Shown: positions 16,209 to 22,993 of the stretch, in pieces
Numbering within the stretch: the first letter of the stretch is position 1
Layout: each line of letters opens with the position of its first letter
NCBI GenBank assembly: GCA_937893145.1
Contig: CALBJW010000070.1
Span: 1 to 28,168 of the forward strand
From: an uncultured Prevotellaceae bacterium
GTDB taxonomy: Bacteria > Bacteroidota > Bacteroidia > Bacteroidales > Bacteroidaceae
Direction: 5' to 3'
DNA: 28,168 nt
Translations under genes and position numbers: made by a program
Notes under the pieces: model-generated
The model's database searches: none
The model's input: only the letters and a program-made list of their open reading frames with translations
Told to the model about the DNA's origin: nothing

Positions 16209-16285
16209 AGATAAACTTGAGAAAACAATTTGGAAAGAAGATGGAGGTCAGATAAACTTGAGAAAAACAATTTGACAAGAAGATG
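16209..16285 (+). repeat. Imperfect 35-bp direct repeat upstream of the U32 gene
   Basis: AGATAAACTTGAGAAAACAA and the following 15 bases (16209-16243) recur with few changes at 16250-16285. Both copies end in AAGAAGATG; the second ATG (16283) opens the long U32 frame, the first opens a frame of four codons. Confidence 0.8.
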
Positions 16286-18061
16286 AAGGAGGATATAACC
16301 TATAACACATCTGACAAAGGAAATACCGCCTTTATGTCAGTATCTACTCCCCTCCCTTTTAATGGGAGGGGTATGGGGGTGGGTCTTCTTGAACTATTAT
16401 CCCCCGCTAAAAACGCAACTATCGGCATCGAGGCAATACGTCACGGTGCTGATGCCGTTTATATCGGAGCCACATCCTTTGGAGCAAGAGCAGCAGCAGG
16501 AAACTCGGTGGAGGATATAGCCCGCCTTGTGGCATTTGCCCATCTTTACAAGGCAAGGGTATATGTCACGGTCAATACCATCATCTTCGAGAATGAGATG
16601 GAAGAGGTGGAACGCCTAATCTGGAAACTCTACGAGATACACGTTGATGCACTCATCATTCAGGACCTCCGACTGCTTTCTCTCCATCTGCCCCCTATCC
16701 CTCTTCACGCCAGCACACAGATGGACAATCGTACTGTGGAGAAGGTGCAGTACCTCTCCGAGTTGGGATTTCCGCAGGTGGTCCTTGCACGCGAACTCAC
16801 CATCGACAGAATCCGAGAGATACACGAGGCTTGTCCCGCCACCGAACTCGAAGTCTTTGTGCACGGTGCTCTCTGCGTAGGTCTCAGCGGCAGATGCAAT
16901 GCCAGCGAAGCAATGTTCGGTAGAAGTGCTAACCGAGGCGAATGTGCCCAAGTGTGCAGAATGAAGTTCGACCTGCTGGTGGACGGCAAACCCGTCATCA
17001 AGAACAAGCATCTGCTTTCGCTTCGTGACAACTGCCAACTCCATAACCTCGAATCCCTTGTGCTTGCAGGAGCATCGTCGTTCAAGATAGAAGGCAGACT
17101 GAAGGACGTGGATTATGTGAAGAACGTCACAGCAGCATACAGTCAAGCCCTTGATGCCATCATAGCAAAGTACCCCGACAGGTATGCCCGCAGAGCAAGC
17201 GGACACATCAACCTCAGGTTCACACCCGATGTGCTGAAGAGTTTCAATCGTGGATTCGTGGAGAATGTGAACAAACCAGATGCTAACCTCCACACTCCCA
17301 AGTCGATGGGCGAACCCCTGTTCGACTACACCCAGAACCGCAGATATAGTGAGAAGGAACGGGCAATGGAGATTCGCAGGAAACTTCACAACGGTGATGG
17401 ACTCTGCTACCTTGACAATCGCGGCGAACTCGTTGGTTTCAGAGTGGGCAACGTGGAGCGATTCTGTCCTGCTCGAGGTGTACACTACTATCGCAACCAG
17501 GACACAGAGTGGGACAAGTTGCTCAGCAAACCCTCTTCCGACCGAAAGATATGGGTTGACATCTCCATCAGCGAGAAGGAGGTGAAGATGACAGACGAAG
17601 ATGGATTTGAAGCATCACTACCCATCGAACAGGACTTCGAACTGGCACATACCCATCAGTCGGACAACATCATACGCCAACTCTCAAAACTTGGCGACAC
17701 AATCTTCGAAGCACGAAACGTGGATGTGCTCCTGCGGAAGAACCGCTTCATTCCCTCCTCCCTGCTCTCCGCCTGGAGACGTGAATTGACCAAGAATCTG
17801 GAGCAGGAGCGACTGAGGTTCTATCCCCTCGCATCTACACCCCACACACCCGTCAGTATTGATGTTCCAGCACCCTACGAGCAGACCCACGACCCCGAGA
17901 CACCCGTAATGATTTGCCACCATTGCATACGCAGACAACTGGGACAGTGCCTTAAGGAAGGGGGCGAGAAGCACGACCTCCACCTGCGACTGGGCAACGG
18001 AAAGGAATTCCGCTTGGACTTCGACTGCAAAAACTGTTTAATGACACTCTATCTCGTATGA
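16283..18061 (+). CDS. U32-family protein, RlhA/TrhP-like RNA hydroxylation factor
   Basis: The family was named peptidase U32, but characterised bacterial members add hydroxyl groups to 23S rRNA (RlhA) or tRNA uridine (TrhP). The 592-aa frame has LELLSPAKN and HGADAVYIGATSFGARAAAGNS near the start. The family core VHGALCVGLSGRCNASEAM...GRSANRGECAQVCR carries clustered Cys residues, and further Cys pairs lie at the C-terminus (CHHCIRRQLGQC and DFDCKNC). Length favours the RlhA branch. The start is uncertain: residues 1-36 are unlike the family and come from repeat sequence. The ATG at 16373, inside copy B and just after GGGAGGGG, would give MGVGLLELLSPAKN, closest to homologues. Its stop overlaps the next start by 4 bp. 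Confidence 0.88.
   Translation: MKEDITYNTSDKGNTAFMSVSTPLPFNGRGMGVGLLELLSPAKNATIGIEAIRHGADAVYIGATSFGARAAAGNSVEDIARLVAFAHLYKARVYVTVNTIIFENEMEEVERLIWKLYEIHVDALIIQDLRLLSLHLPPIPLHASTQMDNRTVEKVQYLSELGFPQVVLARELTIDRIREIHEACPATELEVFVHGALCVGLSGRCNASEAMFGRSANRGECAQVCRMKFDLLVDGKPVIKNKHLLSLRDNCQLHNLESLVLAGASSFKIEGRLKDVDYVKNVTAAYSQALDAIIAKYPDRYARRASGHINLRFTPDVLKSFNRGFVENVNKPDANLHTPKSMGEPLFDYTQNRRYSEKERAMEIRRKLHNGDGLCYLDNRGELVGFRVGNVERFCPARGVHYYRNQDTEWDKLLSKPSSDRKIWVDISISEKEVKMTDEDGFEASLPIEQDFELAHTHQSDNIIRQLSKLGDTIFEARNVDVLLRKNRFIPSSLLSAWRRELTKNLEQERLRFYPLASTPHTPVSIDVPAPYEQTHDPETPVMICHHCIRRQLGQCLKEGGEKHDLHLRLGNGKEFRLDFDCKNCLMTLYLV
16338..16390 (+). repeat. GC-rich quasi-palindromic repeat, copy B, inside the U32 reading frame
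   Basis: Core CCCCTCCC-TTTTAAT-GGGAGGGG (16349-16371) with the AGTATCTACT edge on the left and GGGTCTTCTT on the right. It encodes the STPLPFNGRGMGVGL stretch at the start of the U32 protein and is inverted relative to copy A. Confidence 0.85.
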
Positions 18062-18966
18062 AAAGATTCCTGTTAATACTATTGTGGACCTTGTCGTTCT
18101 GTACCCTCAACGCACAGAATGCAGAAGTGGCAGACTCCGATTCGATACGCATCCTCGACCTCACACCACAACAGAAGGACTCGCTCATCTTCCGCCTTAC
18201 CCATCACTACACCGACAACTTCAACTTCCTTGTCAAGGCACCCTCCCTCACCCTCCTTCCCCGAGAGGGAGACCTCATCCAGGACACGTGCCGAGTGGTG
18301 AGAGGCGACCTCATAGCCGTAGCGGAGATAAGGTCCATACCGGGCGACTCCATCGACAGCATCTGGGTGAAGGTGGCACACGACCAGATGACAATGGGGT
18401 GGATACCCGAACACGAACTGCTGCAGGGAGCCATACCGAACGATGACATATCCCAGCTGCTCAATGCCATGACCAACAGCCGAGCCTTCTGGATGAGTGC
18501 CTTGTTGCTCTTCGGCATATGCGCCTACCTGCTGCACCAAGGCGAGAGCCGCCAACTCTATCTGCTCAAGTTCAACGAGATGAAGAGCATCTATCCCTTC
18601 CTTTTCCTCGCCCTCGTGGCGATAATGGCATCCGTCTATGCTACGGTACAGAACTTCACACCCGAATACTGGCAGGAATACTACTACCACCCCGTGCTGA
18701 CACCTTGCGGGCTACCGTTCATCATGTCCATGCTTGTATGCTTGGTTTGGTTGGTTATTGTGGTGTTCATCGCAGTACTTGATGAGGTTTACCATCACTT
18801 CTACTTCATTCCAGGAATGGCATATATATTTGAGCTGCTCGGACTTGCTATGTTTGTGTATCTCGCAATATCATGGACCACACTCTGGTACTTCGGTTAT
18901 CTGCTCCTACCACTATTCATCGCAATGCTTGTATGGGCATTCAAGAAATATGTTATTGGGAAATAA
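18058..18966 (+). CDS. SH3-like domain and multi-pass membrane protein
   Basis: I do not recognise a characterised family. The 302-aa protein starts with a signal peptide or helix (MKRFLLILLWTLSFCTLNAQ). A periplasmic segment with an SH3-like pattern follows (about 75-125, ending in WIPEHELL), then about five hydrophobic helices (roughly 143-159, 179-197, 221-241, 254-272, 277-296). The gene overlaps the U32 stop by 4 bp (ATGA), so it is translated from the same mRNA and coupled to it, but no shared function can be argued from sequence. A hairpin begins at its last base. Confidence 0.8.
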   Translation: MKRFLLILLWTLSFCTLNAQNAEVADSDSIRILDLTPQQKDSLIFRLTHHYTDNFNFLVKAPSLTLLPREGDLIQDTCRVVRGDLIAVAEIRSIPGDSIDSIWVKVAHDQMTMGWIPEHELLQGAIPNDDISQLLNAMTNSRAFWMSALLLFGICAYLLHQGESRQLYLLKFNEMKSIYPFLFLALVAIMASVYATVQNFTPEYWQEYYYHPVLTPCGLPFIMSMLVCLVWLVIVVFIAVLDEVYHHFYFIPGMAYIFELLGLAMFVYLAISWTTLWYFGYLLLPLFIAMLVWAFKKYVIGK

Positions 18967-18999
18967 AAAAAGAAGTAAGCAGCCCGCTTACTTCTTTTT
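18967..18999. terminator. Bidirectional terminator between convergent genes
   Basis: AAAAAGAAGTAAGC (18967-18980) pairs perfectly with GCTTACTTCTTTTT (18986-18999) around a 5-nt loop. T-runs flank both sides. Its right arm overlaps the stop and last Lys codons of the GH92-like gene. Confidence 0.85.
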
Positions 19000-20445
19000 C
19001 TTTTTATCTTTTTTTGCTTTTTCTTTCTGAGCCTTATCCTTGTTCTTCGATTTAGACTTCGATTTGGTGTCGGTTGCGACCAATCGGGATTTGTATTCCT
19101 CAAGAGGTTTGCCATCAATCATTACCTTATCGAAGAAGCATTTGCATTCCAACAACTCACCACTCTCCGGACGCACAGGATAGAGTCCGAGCGAGGTAAG
19201 AACGTACCAAGCGGATTTACGACCATTGTCCTCTATGCCTTCATATCCGAGGGGAGCATTGTGGAAGAGTTCGGTCTGAATGCGATAGATGTAGTAGCCT
19301 GCCACATCCATCTTGCCCTTGAGAGCATTCTGCTGAGCGATGTTCCACAGCGAACCTGCCGCATAAACCTGTGGTTCCTTGCATGTTTCTCCTGGATAGA
19401 AACCGAGCATCGTAGCCAAGGGATTCCACGCACCGAGGGTGTCGGCATCGGCATAGGTGATGTATTGCTTACGAGGCTCGCTGGCATCTGTCGTGACATT
19501 AGGCACGGAGAGTACTCGATAGAGCGAAGTGTAGAACTGGGCGAGCTGGTCCTCCGTTCCGCCCTCCACCTCTATGCGGCTGAGTTCACGCTCCCACTGC
19601 TGGCGAGCATTGAGACGAACATCGGCGAAACTGAACCCTTGAAGGTCGTGCTGAAGGTTGCGACGGGCATCCTCGACGGAATGGGCAGAGAGTCCTACCT
19701 TGAAGGTCACTTCGTTGGCTCCATATACATTTATCTCCATTGTCTTCTCTACGGTCTGGTCGCCTGAGGGGGAGACGTTGTAGTCGCCATACACCTGAGT
19801 GGTGCTGAAGGGATGCTCGAACCTCAGCACGAAGTACACGCTTCTGCCTGGAAACCACGAGTGGGTGCTTCGCATACCGCATATCTCGTTGGGAGCGGTT
19901 ACGTCTGCCTCGCACTTTGTGGCATAGCCTCCGTTGTCGAGAACGTGTCCGAGGTCGAGGAGGAGGCGGATGTTCTCTGTGCCTTCGGGGTACTTATAGT
20001 GGTGCATTCCGCAATACTCCGTAGCGGTGAGTTCGCAGAAGATGCCATTGTCGAGTGTCACGCTGTAATATCCTGGTTGTGCCACTTCGTTCTTGTGCTG
20101 AAAGGTTGGGATGTCCTGACAGGGGCGAATGAGGAAGTCGGCAAGGTCGGCATGCTCTGTACCCAAGAGGTGGGTGTGGGAGAATCCGAGTAACTGATGG
20201 TCGGCATAGTGATAACCTGCCTGTGAGTCCTCGACTCCTCGACGTGTGTCGGGCGAGAGTTGCACCATTCCGTGAGGCACTGTAGCACCTGGATAGGTGT
20301 GGCCGTGTCCGTCTGTCCCGATGAAGGGATTGACTCGCTCGAAGGGTGTTTGGGCGAAGGAGGAGGAGATTATGAGAAAGAGAAGAACGAGGGAGGATGT
20401 ACGATGGACGATGTACAATGTACGATGTACGAGGGTGCGTTTCAT
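18988..20445 (-). CDS. GH92-like secreted protein lacking most of the catalytic barrel
   Basis: The start ATG at 20445 shares a base with the aldo/keto reductase stop (TGATG), giving 485 aa. A signal peptide is followed by the GH92 N-terminal beta-sandwich (VNPFIGTDGHGHTYPGAT, HGMVQLSPDT, GFSHTHLLGT). After FYTSLYRVLSVPN, normal for GH92, the sequence jumps through an unfamiliar stretch of about 70 residues to GIEDNGRKSAWYVLTSLGLYPV, the end of the GH92 barrel. About 250-300 residues present in full-length alpha-mannosidases (usually about 740 aa) are absent, including the HYTEANAWQY region with the general acid, and the usual NEDCGQMSAW is altered. The frame is open. The C-terminus is a Lys-rich tail of about 25 residues. 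It is probably inactive as a mannosidase or a remodelled form. Confidence 0.75.
   Translation of the reverse strand: MKRTLVHRTLYIVHRTSSLVLLFLIISSSFAQTPFERVNPFIGTDGHGHTYPGATVPHGMVQLSPDTRRGVEDSQAGYHYADHQLLGFSHTHLLGTEHADLADFLIRPCQDIPTFQHKNEVAQPGYYSVTLDNGIFCELTATEYCGMHHYKYPEGTENIRLLLDLGHVLDNGGYATKCEADVTAPNEICGMRSTHSWFPGRSVYFVLRFEHPFSTTQVYGDYNVSPSGDQTVEKTMEINVYGANEVTFKVGLSAHSVEDARRNLQHDLQGFSFADVRLNARQQWERELSRIEVEGGTEDQLAQFYTSLYRVLSVPNVTTDASEPRKQYITYADADTLGAWNPLATMLGFYPGETCKEPQVYAAGSLWNIAQQNALKGKMDVAGYYIYRIQTELFHNAPLGYEGIEDNGRKSAWYVLTSLGLYPVRPESGELLECKCFFDKVMIDGKPLEEYKSRLVATDTKSKSKSKNKDKAQKEKAKKDKKKKK
20396..20437. repeat. TGTACGATG/TGTACAATG short tandem repeat within the GH92-like signal peptide
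   Basis: Overlapping units of the form ATGTACGATG and ATGTACAATG run through this stretch. On the minus strand they encode the VHRTLYIVHRTS part of the protein's N-terminus, a sequence unlike an ordinary signal peptide's n-region. Confidence 0.7.
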
Positions 20446-21419
20446 CAATCGAACTGGATGTTTGGTTGAGTACAAATGTCGTTAATCTTTGCGAGTTCCT
20501 CTGCTGTGAAAGTGAGGTTGTCGAGGGTCTTGAGGTTGTCTTCGAGTTGGGCAACGGAAGAAGTGCCGATGATGAGGGATGTGACACGTTCGTCGCTGAG
20601 TACCCAAGCCAGAGCCATCTGGGCGAGCGACTGACCTCGCTGCTGTGCCATCTCGTTGAGTTGACGAGCTGCATTGACACGCTGTTCGTTTACCTGCGAG
20701 AGCTGGAGGAATCCTGTGCTCTTCGCTGCACGACTATTCGCAGGAATGCCATTGAGATACTTGCCTGTAAGCACGCCCTGAGCCAGTGGAGAGAAACAGA
20801 TTACTCCGCTGCCATTATCCTGTGCCACCTGGAAATTCTCGTTCTTTGCCTTATGGTCCATCATACTGCAACGGTACTGGCTCAAGAGGCATGGCACCTT
20901 TGCTTCCTTCAGGATGTCGTAACACTTCTGCTGAAGGTGTGGAGGATACTTCGAGATACCAACATAGAGTGCCTTACCCTGACGAACAATGTCGATAAGT
21001 GCCTGCATAGTCTCCTCGATAGGTGTCACACCATCGTAGCGATGCGAATAGAAGATGTCGAAGTATTCGAGTCCAGTGCGCTTCAGACTCTGGTTGCACG
21101 ATGCGATGAGGTTCTTTCGTGATGATCCATCGCCGTAGACACCAGGCCACATATCGTGTCCTGCCTTTGAGGAGATAAACATCTCATCGCGATGAGCAGC
21201 GAGTTCGTTCTTCATGATACGACCGAAGTTGCTTTCCGCACTTCCAGGTACAGGACCATAGTTGTTTGCAAGGTCGAAGTGGCAGATGCCTGCATCGAAT
21301 GCCTTTACCACCATCTGAGTGGCTACAGAGAAGTCATCTACCGAACCGAAGTTGTGCCAGAGTCCAAGTGAGAGTCGTGGAAGTTGTATTCCAGAGTTAC
21401 CGCAGTATTTGTATTGCAT
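20445..21419 (-). CDS. Aldo/keto reductase, YghZ-like
   Basis: The 324-aa protein closely follows E. coli YghZ, an NADPH-dependent reductase reported to act on L-glyceraldehyde 3-phosphate and methylglyoxal. It starts MQYKYCGNSGIQLPRLSLGLWHNFG and carries the AKR tetrad D49 and Y54 (FDLANNYG), K85 (SSKAGHDMWPG) and H126 (FYSHR). NEMAQQRGQSLAQMALAWVL and SLIIGTSSVAQLEDN mark the cofactor-binding C-terminal half. It leads a two-gene unit with the GH92-like gene, joined by a one-base stop/start overlap. Pairing with a sugar-related protein may point to carbohydrate-derived aldehydes, but that is inference. Confidence 0.94.
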   Translation of the reverse strand: MQYKYCGNSGIQLPRLSLGLWHNFGSVDDFSVATQMVVKAFDAGICHFDLANNYGPVPGSAESNFGRIMKNELAAHRDEMFISSKAGHDMWPGVYGDGSSRKNLIASCNQSLKRTGLEYFDIFYSHRYDGVTPIEETMQALIDIVRQGKALYVGISKYPPHLQQKCYDILKEAKVPCLLSQYRCSMMDHKAKNENFQVAQDNGSGVICFSPLAQGVLTGKYLNGIPANSRAAKSTGFLQLSQVNEQRVNAARQLNEMAQQRGQSLAQMALAWVLSDERVTSLIIGTSSVAQLEDNLKTLDNLTFTAEELAKINDICTQPNIQFD

Positions 21420-21440
21420 AGTTTAATTGGGATTAAATTT

Positions 21441-21468
21441 AAGTTATAAGTTATGAGTTATGAGTTAT
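21441..21468 (-). repeat. Tandem TAACTCATAAC-type repeat in the aldo/keto reductase leader
   Basis: Read on the coding strand the leader is a run of AACTCATAACTCATAACTTA units. The same word family (TTATAACTTATAACTCACA) fills the luxS leader. Confidence 0.75.
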
Positions 21469-21482
21469 TTAGTTTATTGGTG

Positions 21483-21490
21483 CAAAGATA
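21483..21490 (-). promoter_or_regulatory. -7 box upstream of the aldo/keto reductase gene
   Basis: TATCTTTG on the minus strand matches TAnnTTTG. The -33 element is not clear. The leader would be about 55 nt and contains the AT-rich tandem repeat. Confidence 0.5.
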
Positions 21491-21567
21491 ATGCTTTTAG
21501 TTTAAATATCCTATGCGAGAACAAATTTTTTCACTATTAGCTCGCTTACGCTCGATGAGCTTAAGGT

Positions 21568-22875
21568 TCACTTCTGCAAATTCTTTTCCTCCTCATACGC
21601 CTTGATTATTGCATCTCGCTCTTCTTGTTCACGCTGTTCCTCCTCTTCCAGTTTCTTGATGAAGGCACGAGCACGAGCCTTGCGCTTCTCGCGTTTGCGG
21701 TCGTAGAGCCAGTAGGAAGGGGAGAGGGCATTGTACACAGGACGACTGTTGAGTTTTGCATTCAGCATATCTTGGGCGGTGATACCAGGGAAGTATCCAT
21801 CCGACCGTCTGCCCACAACCTGCACCTCCTTGAGATGGATGCTACCATCATCGGGCAACGGTTCGTAGTGTCGGCGTTCCATTGCTATGTCCATAAAGAG
21901 CGAAGGCATCATCCTTCCCGTTATGCGACGTTCCTTTGCTACGAAGGCTGAGTCCATTCGTGCTATGTCGTTCTTTGTTGTTCCATAATAAAGGTACTGG
22001 TCGCTATTGAAGATGTGTGCATGCTCGTAACTCTGGATGAACTGGGGAAAATATTTGGAAGCAAGACAAGTGCTGTCTGTCAGGGGCAGTTCGTTCAGGA
22101 AGGCATAGTTCTTCTCGTTGCTGATAGCAAGCAAATCACTTTCTTGATTTGGCATCATCTGCCACCCACTCTTGTGAGTACGTGAATACTCGCTGAGTTG
22201 TCCTGCCTTATACAGTGCAAACTCAAAGAGCCAGATGGCATACTGCAGTTTGGTGTTGTTCACCGCTATGCTTCGTTCCTTGTCGGTGAATCCCCATTTG
22301 TCTGCCACTCGGTTCACACTATCCACCGACACCTGCATCTTCTTCATCACCTTCTGCACAAACAGGGGGAAGTCGGTATCTTTCCTGTCGGCTTCAAAGT
22401 CGCGAGCCGTATAGAAATCCGAATTGGAAATGTCGTGCAACAGCATCTTCTCGCACTTCACCTCCTTCCCATTCCTCGTGCCATACTTCTGCACACGACC
22501 TGTCTTCGTAATATAGATAATGAGCGAATCACCTGGTTCCACATAGAAAGGTATGCGACACTGGCTGTTCGGAATGAGTTCATCGTACAAGGGATGATTG
22601 ATTTCAAAGTCAAGTGCCGTGCTTCTCTCTCCATACGACTCTGAACCCACCTTGTATTCCACATCCGAATAGATGTCGCTGAGTCGGAAATATGTGTAAG
22701 GCACCACATCGAAGTATCTCGTTTCACCCATTGCTGTGGTCCTACCCTCCACATCATACACCAGTTCTATATGCACCGCCTTCCCCTTTGGTGGCACAAA
22801 AGCAGAGGCATCTGCCACTCCCAACATCAGGGAACAGCAGATGCCCACTAAAATATTAACTAACTTAATTAACAT
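21568..22875 (-). CDS. Secreted protein of unknown function with charged C-terminal coiled coil
   Basis: The ATG at 22875 gives 435 aa with a signal peptide (MLIKLVNILVGICCSLMLG); a start 18 codons upstream would put a charged stretch before it and overlap the promoter. No catalytic family was recognised. The N-terminal half has beta-rich text with YVEPGDSLIIYI, similar in style to the N-terminal domains of Bacteroidetes lipoproteins that precede thioredoxin folds, but no CxxC follows. Near residue 355, IHLKEVQVVGRR looks like the plug-domain entry of TonB-dependent receptors, yet no barrel follows. The last 50 residues are Lys/Glu/Arg-rich and probably helical. It has its own promoter and stands alone. 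Confidence 0.8.
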   Translation of the reverse strand: MLIKLVNILVGICCSLMLGVADASAFVPPKGKAVHIELVYDVEGRTTAMGETRYFDVVPYTYFRLSDIYSDVEYKVGSESYGERSTALDFEINHPLYDELIPNSQCRIPFYVEPGDSLIIYITKTGRVQKYGTRNGKEVKCEKMLLHDISNSDFYTARDFEADRKDTDFPLFVQKVMKKMQVSVDSVNRVADKWGFTDKERSIAVNNTKLQYAIWLFEFALYKAGQLSEYSRTHKSGWQMMPNQESDLLAISNEKNYAFLNELPLTDSTCLASKYFPQFIQSYEHAHIFNSDQYLYYGTTKNDIARMDSAFVAKERRITGRMMPSLFMDIAMERRHYEPLPDDGSIHLKEVQVVGRRSDGYFPGITAQDMLNAKLNSRPVYNALSPSYWLYDRKREKRKARARAFIKKLEEEEQREQEERDAIIKAYEEEKNLQK

Positions 22876-22898
22876 GAAACTTTCATTTTTTTCTTCTG

Positions 22899-22930
22899 CA
22901 AAGTTAGTTCCATTTTTCCTTATGTCCAAA
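22899..22930 (-). promoter_or_regulatory. Promoter of the secreted unknown protein
   Basis: On the minus strand TTTG (22930-22927), 20 bp, TAACTTTG (22906-22899). The start codon follows 23 bp downstream. Confidence 0.65.
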
Positions 22931-22993
22931 TCTTTTAATCGTTCTTATACTCCTTTAAGATTTGTTGTCATAATGAATGTTAATAAAGGTATG

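Noticed and set aside
18240..18280. Repeat copy inside the SH3/membrane protein (LTLLPREGD)
   Set aside because: The peptide recalls the repeat-encoded PLP motif, but the DNA lacks the palindromic core and edges.
18079..18690. 203-aa minus-strand frame opposite the SH3/membrane protein gene
   Set aside because: The plus-strand gene has a signal peptide, membrane helices and a coupled start; the minus frame has none of these.
21540..21562. Terminator after the secreted unknown protein
   Set aside because: AGCTC and GAGCT can pair, but the stem is only 5 bp with a large loop; too weak to call.
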